In this document: one piece after another, positions 1 to 6,388 of the stretch
Position numbering within the stretch: position 1 is the stretch's first letter
Layout: every line of letters starts with the position of its first letter
NCBI GenBank assembly: GCA_905480565.1
Contig: CAJQQW010000223.1
Span: 1-6,923 of the forward strand
Source of the DNA: an uncultured Halioglobus sp.
GTDB taxonomy: Bacteria > Pseudomonadota > Gammaproteobacteria > Pseudomonadales > Halieaceae
Direction: 5' to 3'
Length of the DNA stretch: 6,923 nt
Program-made: the position numbers and the translations under genes
The notes under the pieces: generated by a model
What the model saw: only the letters and a program-made list of their open reading frames with translations
The model's database searches: none
What the model was told of the DNA's origin: nothing

Positions 1-92
1 TATCACAGTACAGGGCGTGTTACTGTCGCTCCAATATGTTGCGACGTTAATTGCTTGCGGACAGTTGTCTACTCAGAAAAACTGCGTGTCAG

Positions 93-164
93 ATCATCAG
101 ACTATCAGACCATCAGACCATCAGACCATCAGACCATCAGACCATCAGACCATCAGACTATCAG
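93..164. repeat. 8-bp tandem repeat array, nine units
   Basis: Nine head-to-tail 8-bp units are visible. Unit 1 is ATCATCAG (93-100), unit 2 is ACTATCAG (101-108), units 3 to 8 are six identical ACCATCAG copies (109-156), and unit 9 is ACTATCAG (157-164). The perfect core with degenerate edges is typical of slipped-strand expansion. The array overlaps the last codons and the stop of the minus-strand sulfotransferase gene. On the plus strand the unit is open in all three frames and encodes a spurious octapeptide repeat (DHQTIRPS). On the minus strand every frame meets TGA within a few units. The unit cannot fold on itself, so it is not an intrinsic terminator. It has no spacers and is not a CRISPR array. 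Confidence 0.97.
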
Positions 165-851
165 GTCATAGTGCCAGGCGTGAAGCAGTGCCGCATGCTC
201 CGTGAAAGCCTGAGTAAACGTATCGCGAGTTTTCGGCGGAAGGGACTCGATCTTCTTCATGTTCAGATCAGTAATAGGGCGCGTGAGGGTGCCGTCGATA
301 GAATGCACCTCGAAACTGGCCTTATCATCGAGGTCGCTGAGCGCAGGAATGAATTGAGCCAGGTTGCCGCAACTCCCGGCAGGATCGCTGACCAGGGACT
401 CGTACGTCAACACCAGTGAGTTTTTTAGTAATTTGGCGTTTTCCAATTGGGTGCGCAGGCACATGAGGGCGAAATTAGCGGCTTTTTGCGCTGGCCAATT
501 ATTACGTCGCATAAGACCCTCGGCCTGAGCGTATGGATTGCGAACCATAATAATGAATTGGGCAGGCTTGAAGTGTTGCTGAATATCATTAGTGCGGATT
601 ATGTTGGGTGGACTTTTTTCCAACCACAGCGGTTTTTCTGCGTTCCAGTGTTTATCCCAAACCTGCTTGATGTGATCCCAGGGGAGCGTGTGTTGTTTGT
701 CCCATGGTTTTTCGCGCATAACGTCCTGCAACTCTGGAAGCATTTGTCCCTCTGTGGGCAGTGATGACACATTTTCGGATGTCGATATCAGTTTCCATAG
801 GAGGGTTGAGCCGGAGTAGGGCGGACACAGAATAAAAAGGTAGGAGGACAT
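153..851 (-). CDS. Small sulfotransferase-family protein (PAPS-dependent type)
   Basis: This probably transfers sulfate from PAPS to a hydroxyl or amine of an unknown acceptor; cytoplasmic, since no signal peptide or membrane segment is seen. From the ATG at 849-851 the protein has 232 residues. The N-terminal CPPYSGSTLL (9-18) matches the 5'-phosphosulfate-binding loop that follows the first beta strand. LEKSP (77-81) and IMVRNPYAQAEG (101-112) match the 3'-phosphate-binding region, normally written R-D/N-P. LTYESLVSDP (148-157) is also typical of bacterial Sulfotransfer_3-like proteins. The same frame stays open to a GTG at 908, and an ATG lies at 879-881. I chose 851 because family members begin just before the PAPS loop, but no start has a good Shine-Dalgarno. 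The last codons and the TGA stop lie in the 8-bp array. The gene is divergent from the membrane sulfatase-fold gene. The acceptor is unknown. Confidence 0.85.
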   Translation of the reverse strand: MSSYLFILCPPYSGSTLLWKLISTSENVSSLPTEGQMLPELQDVMREKPWDKQHTLPWDHIKQVWDKHWNAEKPLWLEKSPPNIIRTNDIQQHFKPAQFIIMVRNPYAQAEGLMRRNNWPAQKAANFALMCLRTQLENAKLLKNSLVLTYESLVSDPAGSCGNLAQFIPALSDLDDKASFEVHSIDGTLTRPITDLNMKKIESLPPKTRDTFTQAFTEHAALLHAWHYDLIV

Positions 852-953
852 GGCGTGATGTATTGCCCCGCGATCGGCCATCGGTGTGTTAACGAATAAT
901 AGCCACACTAGCAGAGGGCGCGTTGTCGTGCCAGAACACCGCCGTATTTGCGT

Positions 954-981
954 GATATAGCATTATCTTACTTGTCGGCAA
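954..981 (-). promoter_or_regulatory. Candidate promoter of the sulfotransferase gene
   Basis: On the minus strand TTGCCG (981-976) and TATATC (959-954) are separated by 16 bp, each matching 4 of 6 sigma70 consensus bases. Transcription would start near 947 and leave a leader of roughly 95 nt before the ATG at 851. The -35 box overlaps the -35 of the divergent candidate promoter. Found by eye only. Confidence 0.3.
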
Positions 982-999
982 TGTCCGAGACTGTATGCT
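972..999 (+). promoter_or_regulatory. Candidate promoter of the membrane sulfatase-fold gene
   Basis: TTGTCG (972-977) and TATGCT (994-999) with a 16-bp spacer each match 4 of 6 sigma70 consensus bases. The start would be near 1006, giving a leader of about 29 nt that includes the AGGA (1021-1024) upstream of the ATG at 1035. It overlaps the divergent candidate promoter, so the two could be mutually exclusive. Found by eye only. Confidence 0.3.
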
Positions 1000-1034
1000 A
1001 TGTGCGGTAGCTAACGGCATAGGAAAATGGGTGA

Positions 1035-2636
1035 ATGAGAACCGGGCGAAGCGACATGGGCTCTCGAGAAATGACGAAAAATATCGTTTTTTTCGTGCTC
1101 TTGTTTACTTATCCGCTGTTAAGTTTTGTGTGGCGCAGGGACTACCCGGTCTTTTCGCTTGAGGTGATGTGGCTGCTGGGTATTCTTTTCGTCACAGCGC
1201 TCTGCGTCGGCCTGCTGTGCTCACGTATCAGCCCGGCCATATCGAATCTGGTGACCGCTCTCGCCTTATTTCTGGTATTTGTACTCCAGCTCAACCCCTC
1301 GTTTAGCGGCCTTGTTGTGGGTCTTATTGCCATTGGCGGAGTGTTGTTTGTGTTCAAGCAGCGGTTGCGGCGGGTGGGTGTTTACATACTTGCCGCAATT
1401 CTGCTGGGTGCGTGGCTCGATAGTCGATTGGAATCCAATACCGATTGGTCTGTCGATGATCCTGAGAGGGTCGACAAGCGCCTCTCCCCTGTCGTGCATA
1501 TTCTCCTGGATGGATTTATTGGAGTTGCCGGTCTACCAGATTATCCGGCCTCCGGGCTTATCCGCAGAAAAATGCTGACATTCTTCGAGGTCAACGATTT
1601 CGAGCTCTACACCCATGCCTATAGTCGTTTTGCCCGGACGGGAGAATCTGTCTATTCGGCGATGAACTTTCGCCATACGTTTGATCTGTCATTTGGGTTA
1701 CAGAAGTTATCGGATGAGCAGCATGTACTGCAAGAAAATGGCGTTTTTTCTATGATGGAGTCAATGGGGTATCGGCTCAATATCTACCAGACGGGGCACA
1801 TAAACATGTGTCGATCCAATCCCGCTAATCTTGATCGCTGCTGGCAATATGATCAACCCAATATTCGATCTGTGCTCGGTGCTGGAGATGCCCGTATGCG
1901 CTTTTATGCGCTGTTGAAGACTCTGCTGAGCCAGTCGCGAGTAGCAAAGAGAATGATAGAAAATACGGAATGGAACGCAGTGATAGAAGTGGCAAATTAC
2001 AATCCCACCCTTTTTGACGTGTTGAGTGAAGACCTTGGGGAGCGCCCCTGGGGCAACTATTTCTACGCACACGCACTGATTCCCCATGGCCCCTACATCT
2101 ACCAGCCAGGCTGCACTGTCAGTTATGACCACGCGCCTCTGCTCACGTCCGCCCGGACGCTGGAGGAGCCGCCCCTGCAAGGCGATGTTTATGAAGTTCG
2201 CAATGGCCTCTATTTCGGTCAGATCGACTGCGCTCTGGATACATTGCAATCGTTGTTTGACGATATGAAAGCCCGCGGCGTCTATGACCGGGCTGTTATT
2301 GTGCTGCACGGAGACCATGGTTCACGGATCGGCCGGTATCAGTATCTTTCTGAACACATGCAGGATTTGAGCGTTGCCGACTACCGCGCCGGTTTTTCAA
2401 CGTTGTTTGCCGTAAAGTATCCCGGCAGCCGTTTTGCGCTGCGTGATACACCGCTACCACTCGCGCGTCTGTTGGAGATCTACATGGAAGAGATGCCGAA
2501 TTACGTGCGTGAAGCTACAGAGCATCCGGTAATCTCTCCGCAAGCGGAGGCTGACCCCGTGAAAACGGACATGAATATTTATCTGCTGGGTGAGGTGCCG
2601 CCCACGCGAGTCGCTATTGATCTTTTTGGCGATTAG
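1035..2636 (+). CDS. Polytopic membrane protein with sulfatase / alkaline-phosphatase-fold domain
   Basis: A 533-residue inner-membrane enzyme. About five hydrophobic segments (roughly 17-33, 42-63, 68-86, 90-107, 112-129) precede a catalytic domain. VVHILLDG (153-160) supplies the first metal-binding Asp. Thr202 in SRFARTGESVYSAM (197-210) is the likely nucleophile. HALIPHGPY (346-354) and VIVLHGDHG (421-429) supply the His and Asp-His metal ligands. No C/S-x-P-x-R formylglycine motif is seen near the nucleophile, so true sulfate-ester hydrolysis is less likely than phospho-group transfer or hydrolysis, as in LTA synthase or phosphoethanolamine transferases. Many such proteins sit in surface-polysaccharide loci, so an envelope glycan or lipid substrate is plausible but inferred. 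AGGA at 1021-1024 supports the ATG at 1035, although in-frame ATGs at 1056 and 1071 (giving MTKNIVFF) are also possible. It converges on the lipoprotein gene. Confidence 0.85.
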   Translation: MRTGRSDMGSREMTKNIVFFVLLFTYPLLSFVWRRDYPVFSLEVMWLLGILFVTALCVGLLCSRISPAISNLVTALALFLVFVLQLNPSFSGLVVGLIAIGGVLFVFKQRLRRVGVYILAAILLGAWLDSRLESNTDWSVDDPERVDKRLSPVVHILLDGFIGVAGLPDYPASGLIRRKMLTFFEVNDFELYTHAYSRFARTGESVYSAMNFRHTFDLSFGLQKLSDEQHVLQENGVFSMMESMGYRLNIYQTGHINMCRSNPANLDRCWQYDQPNIRSVLGAGDARMRFYALLKTLLSQSRVAKRMIENTEWNAVIEVANYNPTLFDVLSEDLGERPWGNYFYAHALIPHGPYIYQPGCTVSYDHAPLLTSARTLEEPPLQGDVYEVRNGLYFGQIDCALDTLQSLFDDMKARGVYDRAVIVLHGDHGSRIGRYQYLSEHMQDLSVADYRAGFSTLFAVKYPGSRFALRDTPLPLARLLEIYMEEMPNYVREATEHPVISPQAEADPVKTDMNIYLLGEVPPTRVAIDLFGD

Positions 2637-2650
2637 GCGGCAGCGGGCAC

Positions 2651-3256
2651 TCAGCGTGTGGCAGTCGTGTTATGTCCCGGAGGAAAATCTGCAAAGATCG
2701 CCTGCGCGGTTTTGCGGCGCTCTTCCGCAGCCTTGGCGGGGTCTTTTTCTCGGCCGATACGGGAAACATAGGTTGCGCGCCACTTGGAACGCATTTGCAC
2801 TGGGTCAATCAGGTCTACGATGAAGGTGCCCTGCGTATATTGACGAACCGTAACGTCTGCCACAGGCGCACAGCGCCAGCAGCTATAATAGCCCGCCGTA
2901 TTGTATGAACGGATATCAGTTTTTTCCTGGGTGACGAGGTGCCAGGCAAGCAGCATATCCGCATCTGAATTTTGGTCTACGATTTGATAACCCCGACGAG
3001 TCAGTTCATCAGCCAGTGCATTATCAATTCTATCGATCTGTATATCCGACAGAATTGCAGCGGACTCAGGTGTTCGGAGAACAGGCTGGATCGCAATTTT
3101 ACGCACGCCGGAAAAGTCATAGCTTGTGTCGTAGTCGGTGGTAATGTTCAGAGACGTGGCACACCCTGCCAATAGCAGGGCACATGCCATGAGCACAAGC
3201 AGCCGTACCCGGCTATGTTGCGTTTGCTGAGTCGCGAAATTCACAGTGTTTTCCAT
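2651..3256 (-). CDS. DUF4136-like lipoprotein
   Basis: A 201-residue predicted lipoprotein of unknown function. A basic stretch (R16, R18) and hydrophobic core lead to the lipobox LLAGC, with the lipidated Cys at 32. The mature part has the features I associate with DUF4136: an early YDTSYDFSGVRKIAI (42-56), a helical stretch ending in LADELTRRGYQIVD (81-94), then DADMLLAWHLV (98-108), followed by a beta-rich segment with GTFIVDLID (143-151). An unusual SCWRC (125-129) puts a CxxC pair in the mature domain. The C-terminal tail is charged, with AAEERRKTAQAIFADFPPG resembling the usual terminal helix. The ATG at 3254-3256 gives a rather long n-region and has no clear Shine-Dalgarno; M23 is too close to the lipobox to be a better start. 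Its stop is 14 bp from the stop of the converging gene. No partner is evident. Confidence 0.8.
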   Translation of the reverse strand: MENTVNFATQQTQHSRVRLLVLMACALLLAGCATSLNITTDYDTSYDFSGVRKIAIQPVLRTPESAAILSDIQIDRIDNALADELTRRGYQIVDQNSDADMLLAWHLVTQEKTDIRSYNTAGYYSCWRCAPVADVTVRQYTQGTFIVDLIDPVQMRSKWRATYVSRIGREKDPAKAAEERRKTAQAIFADFPPGHNTTATR

Positions 3257-3280
3257 CCGTTAATGAAGAGTCGAATAATG

Positions 3281-3286
3281 AGTATA
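3281..3286 (-). promoter_or_regulatory. Possible -10 box for the DUF4136-like gene
   Basis: TATACT on the minus strand matches 5 of 6 bases of the -10 consensus and would place the start near 3274, about 18 nt before the ATG at 3256. No convincing -35 box lies 16 to 18 bp upstream, so this is only a suggestion. Confidence 0.2.
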
Positions 3287-3442
3287 CCGTTGCACGGATC
3301 AAATGCGAGGATACTGATTTCCGTTGATACGGCTCAGTCTCAGGGACGCGTGCAGTAAACGAGCGGCGGCAATTAGCGTGGGCCAGGCGGCATTCAGTGG
3401 GTGGTGAAATCCGGCCGAGTGATGGCAGGCTTACACCATGCC

Positions 3443-5008
3443 CTAGCCAAGGGCATCGTCCGCCACGAAATACTTGGGATCCTCAATCACGTTAACTTCC
3501 ACGAGGGCTCCCGCCCTGCGCAGCAACTTGCGGCATTCCTCGCTCAGGTGCACGAGGTGCAGCGTTTTTCCGACATTGAGGTAGCGCTCTGCCAGGGTAT
3601 CAATGGCTTCAAGACCGGAGTGGTCGGCCACTCGCGACTGCGCGAAGTCGATTACCACGTCGTCATTGTCCGCACTCGGATCGAACTGCTCAAGAAACGA
3701 GGTGACTGAGCCAAAAAACAGCGGGCCATGCACGCCGTATACGGTGGATCCTTTGTGGTCCTCACGCACCTCGACAGCGATGTGTTTGGCGTGCTCCCAG
3801 GCAAATACAAGAGCGGATACGATGACTCCCACCACGACCGCAACGGCAAGATCTGTGGCGACCGTAACAGCGGATACGAGCACCAGGACCAGAGCGTCAC
3901 TGGCGGGTACCTTGCCCAGCACGCGGAAGCTACTCCACTCAAAGGTGCCGATGACCACAATGAACATCACGCCAATGAGTGCGGCAATGGGAATTTGCTC
4001 GATCAGTGGTGATGCGGCGAGAATGAAGAATAGCAGGGACAGTGCTGCGGTGATGCCGGACAGGCGGCCGCGACCGCCGGAATTCACGTTGATCATACTC
4101 TGGCCGATCATTGCGCAACCGCCCATACCGCCGAATAATCCGGTTGTGGTATTGGCGATGCCCTGTGCGATGCACTCTGTGTTGCCGCGACCGCGCGTCT
4201 CGGTGATCTCATCGACTAGCCGCAGTGTCAACAGCGATTCGATCAGGCCGATGGTGGCCAGGATCACGGCATAGGGGAATATGATCGTCAGCGTCTCCCA
4301 ATTAAAGGGTACGGTGGGTATATGGAAGCTGGGCAGTCCGCCCTTGATGGACGCTACATCGCCGACGACCCGGGTATTCAGATCCAGGCCGAAGACCAGT
4401 CCGCTGATTACCAGTATAGCGACCAGAGAGGAGGGCAATGCCGAGGTGAGTTTGGGTAAAAAATGGATAATCAGCATGGTCAGCGCCACCAGTATGAACA
4501 TCATGGCCAGCTCGGAACCCGGCAGCCATGCGACATCAAGGGTGGAGTCTGCGAGAAAGGTACCCTGCAGCCAGCCCGGTTCTCCAGCTGTACCGAACTG
4601 ACCCAGCTGCGCCAGAAAGATCACAATGGCCAGTCCGTTGACGAAACCCAGCATGACGGGGTGGGGCACCATACGAATGAATTTACCCAGCTTGAGAATA
4701 CCCGCGCTGACCTGCAGTACGCCCATCAGTACGACGGTAGCGAACAGGTATTCAACGCCATGATCGGCCACCAGCGCGACCATCACCACCGCCAGTGCGC
4801 CCGTGGCGCCTGAAATCATGCCGGGGCGACCGCCGATGCAGGCGGTGATCAGGCCCACCATGAACGCGGCATACAATCCAACCAAGGGTTCGACACCGGC
4901 GACAAAGGCAAAAGCGACTGCCTCGGGTACAAGTGCCAGTGCGACGGTCAGGCCGGACAGCACATCGTTTTTGATCGTTGCTACCTTGCTGGGGTGGAAC
5001 TCGAACAT
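3443..5008 (-). CDS. SulP-family inorganic anion transporter with C-terminal STAS domain
   Basis: A 521-residue inner-membrane transporter of the SulP/SLC26 family; bacterial members move sulfate, bicarbonate or dicarboxylates. The N-terminal [22 protein letters not shown] (14-35) is the hallmark first transmembrane region with the LVPEA turn. GLYAAF (44-49) and [13 protein letters not shown] (64-76) follow. The core motif region at 254-318 carries [14 protein letters not shown], then [30 protein letters not shown]. Further hydrophobic segments run to about residue 404. A STAS domain follows (about 420-515), with [20 protein letters not shown] (451-470) in place of the usual D-x-S-G segment. 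The length is normal and the gene looks intact. Start is the ATG at 5006-5008 with a weak GTGAG six bases upstream. No carbonic anhydrase or sulfate-assimilation gene is adjacent, so the substrate cannot be assigned. It has its own promoter upstream and appears monocistronic. Confidence 0.95.
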   Translation of the reverse strand: MFEFHPSKVATIKNDVLSGLTVALALVPEAVAFAFVAGVEPLVGLYAAFMVGLITACIGGRPGMISGATGALAVVMVALVADHGVEYLFATVVLMGVLQVSAGILKLGKFIRMVPHPVMLGFVNGLAIVIFLAQLGQFGTAGEPGWLQGTFLADSTLDVAWLPGSELAMMFILVALTMLIIHFLPKLTSALPSSLVAILVISGLVFGLDLNTRVVGDVASIKGGLPSFHIPTVPFNWETLTIIFPYAVILATIGLIESLLTLRLVDEITETRGRGNTECIAQGIANTTTGLFGGMGGCAMIGQSMINVNSGGRGRLSGITAALSLLFFILAASPLIEQIPIAALIGVMFIVVIGTFEWSSFRVLGKVPASDALVLVLVSAVTVATDLAVAVVVGVIVSALVFAWEHAKHIAVEVREDHKGSTVYGVHGPLFFGSVTSFLEQFDPSADNDDVVIDFAQSRVADHSGLEAIDTLAERYLNVGKTLHLVHLSEECRKLLRRAGALVEVNVIEDPKYFVADDALG

Positions 5009-5121
5009 ATTACGCTCACGTCAACAGGCGGCGCCGGCCAATAGGGATGGCGCGTCGCGAAGTAAATTTCAGGACCTATCGACGGGGGTGGTGTTGTTAT
5101 GCGACGACGGGAAGGACGCGC

Positions 5122-5150
5122 ATTCTAGTGGATAGCACTGGGCAGTACAA
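5122..5150 (-). promoter_or_regulatory. Sigma70-like promoter of the SulP gene
   Basis: On the minus strand TTGTAC (5150-5145) is followed after exactly 17 bp by TAGAAT (5127-5122), which matches 5 of 6 bases of the -10 consensus. The start would be near 5115, leaving a GC-rich leader of about 107 nt before the ATG at 5008. This is the best-looking promoter in the window, and its position in the 261-bp gap fits a separately transcribed transporter gene. Confidence 0.5.
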
Positions 5151-5188
5151 TGAATAAAAGAAGGGTAAAAGTGCAGGTATTCGAGTAC

Positions 5189-5204
5189 ACACTGAGATCA
5201 GTGT
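5189..5204. promoter_or_regulatory. 16-bp palindrome, candidate operator
   Basis: ACACTGAGATCAGTGT has perfect 7-bp inverted arms (ACACTGA / TCAGTGT) around a 2-bp centre. It lies between the PON-like gene and the SulP gene, roughly 75-90 bp upstream of the predicted SulP transcription start, where an activator or repressor dimer could bind. It is not followed by a T-run on either strand, so a terminator role is unlikely. I do not recognise it as the site of a known regulator. Confidence 0.4.
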
Positions 5205-5269
5205 AGAGCAATTGTGACGCCCCGCTGGCGTGCCCCGAACCGGTAATCGCCGAGGCACTGCCGTTACCT

Positions 5270-6352
5270 TTATTGGGGGGTGAAATCGGGCACTGAAATC
5301 ATGCGGTCTCCCGCAAATGAGCCCATGTATACACGACCATTCTGCGGCACGGCGACGGTTGCCGCGCCCATGGGAGCCCCCTCCCACGCGAAGAGAACCT
5401 CGGTGCTCATATCTTCCGGGTCGAGCGCAACGATCTCAAACGCCGACCCACAGGGCTGTTCCTTGGCCTCGAAGCAGGCGATGAGTTCCAGTACAGAGGT
5501 GTGTGACGCAATCCACAGGCGCCCATCGGTGCCCCAGGCGCTGTTATCCGCGTTCGACAGGGAAGCGGTTGCCAACACCTCGCCGGTATCGGCATCCAGT
5601 TTCCACACTTCCTCCTCCAGATACATATTGGCGAACACGTGACGGTTGTCCGCGCTTATTTCGATGCCATTGGGCTGCGCGGCTTCCGTGCCCGGGAGTA
5701 CACGCAGGCCGGTGTCCTGATTCCAGCGCCACACATCGCCAGAGGGGAAGCCCGCGAGGCTCTTCAGCAACTCCCAGCCGCCACCGGTTTTAAACATGCG
5801 GGTGTAAATAACATCGCCGTTGTCGAGGCCCACCACATCGTTCATAAACGTTTCGGGTGCCGCGAAAACACAACCGCGCCAGCGCAATGTGCTGTCACCA
5901 CCGGCGTTATCCAATTCAAACAATTCGACCGCTTCGCGACTGCCGTGATTCACCACCAGGTAACGCCATTGACCGTCTTCGAGTTGGTGCAGGTGCGTGC
6001 CGTGCGGGCTGAACGCCTCGCCGGGTGGTGTTGTACACGACGCATCCCCCCAGAGTTCTTGCGTTGGCTGTGTTGTGGTCGCGGCGGGGAACAGGTGTGT
6101 GCGTTGCGCGGTCTGGGTATCGAACAGGGAGATGCTGCCGTCGCCTGCATCCATGCCGCCGAAATGGGCGAGCAGCAGGTAGCGTCCGTCATCCAGAGCC
6201 GCGATATCCTCCGGGGCCTGCATTTGACAGTAGGGCTGTATCTCGCCGACAGCGGCGCAGCCCTCAATAGGCGCAGGGGCGCCGCAGCCTGTCAGGGCAC
6301 CCAGAGCCAGCGTCGTGATTAACAGCGAGGTAGTGCGTTTTATTCTTTTCAT
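5270..6352 (-). CDS. Paraoxonase (PON)/arylesterase-like beta-propeller lipoprotein
   Basis: A 360-residue lipoprotein: basic MKRIKR, hydrophobic core, lipobox LTGC with Cys23. The mature part looks like a six-bladed calcium-dependent propeller of the SMP-30/paraoxonase group. By recalled comparison with human PON1, the key positions are present: E48-D49 in APEDIAALDDG (PON1 E53/D54), H117 in SPHGTHL (H115), H136 in YLVVNHG (H134), N171-D172 in FMNDVVG (N168/D169), N228 in QPNGIEIS (N224), D269-N270 in NADNSAWG (D269/N270) and H284 in WIASH (H285). VVNHGSREAVELFEL (133-147) is especially PON-like. Known PON enzymes hydrolyse lactones and aryl esters; the substrate here is unknown. Location would be periplasmic or outer membrane; D24 or other sorting signals are absent (Gly at +2), which favours the outer membrane. 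AGGAGAG lies 8 nt before the ATG. It lies 36 bp downstream of the ADP-ribosylglycohydrolase-like gene. Extra Cys residues (32, 42, 106, 161, 293, 301) may form disulfides. Confidence 0.75.
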   Translation of the reverse strand: MKRIKRTTSLLITTLALGALTGCGAPAPIEGCAAVGEIQPYCQMQAPEDIAALDDGRYLLLAHFGGMDAGDGSISLFDTQTAQRTHLFPAATTTQPTQELWGDASCTTPPGEAFSPHGTHLHQLEDGQWRYLVVNHGSREAVELFELDNAGGDSTLRWRGCVFAAPETFMNDVVGLDNGDVIYTRMFKTGGGWELLKSLAGFPSGDVWRWNQDTGLRVLPGTEAAQPNGIEISADNRHVFANMYLEEEVWKLDADTGEVLATASLSNADNSAWGTDGRLWIASHTSVLELIACFEAKEQPCGSAFEIVALDPEDMSTEVLFAWEGAPMGAATVAVPQNGRVYMGSFAGDRMISVPDFTPQ

Positions 6353-6360
6353 GAGGGTCG

Positions 6361-6367
6361 CTCTCCT
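6361..6367 (-). promoter_or_regulatory. Strong ribosome binding site of the PON-like gene
   Basis: AGGAGAG on the minus strand, 8 nt before the ATG at 6350-6352, is the best Shine-Dalgarno in the window and fixes the start of the lipoprotein just before its signal peptide. Confidence 0.75.
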
Positions 6368-6388
6368 GTTTGAATTGAATGCGGTAGT

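Noticed and set aside
5..26. Inverted repeat ACAGTA / TACTGT with a 10-nt loop downstream of the sulfotransferase
   Set aside because: Only 6 bp of AT-rich stem and no T-run in the sulfotransferase direction; too weak to call a terminator.
93..164. CRISPR array or phase-variation switch
   Set aside because: Units are contiguous with no spacers, so it is not CRISPR. It lies at the end of the gene, after the functional domains, and copy-number change leaves the stop codon unchanged, so it cannot switch the reading frame.
17..419. Plus-strand open frames carrying a repeated DHQTIRPS octapeptide
   Set aside because: The 8-bp unit has no stop in any plus-strand frame, so it creates open frames by itself. 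The rest is antisense to the sulfotransferase gene, and no RBS or family resemblance is seen.
1761..2318. Minus-strand open frame (185 codons) inside the membrane sulfatase-fold gene
   Set aside because: Antisense to the catalytic domain, with no motif or RBS.
2597..2641. GCCGCC / GGCGGC inverted repeat at the convergent gene ends
   Set aside because: The arms are separated by 33 nt and no T-run follows, so it is not a convincing bidirectional terminator.
3257..3442. Gap between the SulP and DUF4136-like genes searched for a small gene or terminator
   Set aside because: Only 4-bp stems and short direct repeats are seen, with no supported open frame and no T-run after a hairpin.
3603..4274. 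Long plus-strand open frame (223 codons) opposite the SulP gene
   Set aside because: Low-complexity Ser/Thr/Pro-rich translation antisense to a well-supported transporter; a shadow frame.
5217..5272. Possible terminator after the PON-like gene
   Set aside because: Only a 5-bp stem (ACGCC/GGCGT, 5217-5231) and an imperfect GGTAA/TTACC pairing are visible, and neither is followed by a T-run on the minus strand.
5639..6322. Long plus-strand open frame (227 codons) opposite the PON-like gene
   Set aside because: It is antisense to a gene with a clear signal peptide, RBS and family motifs. The high GC of the region explains the lack of stops, and its translation has no recognisable domain.
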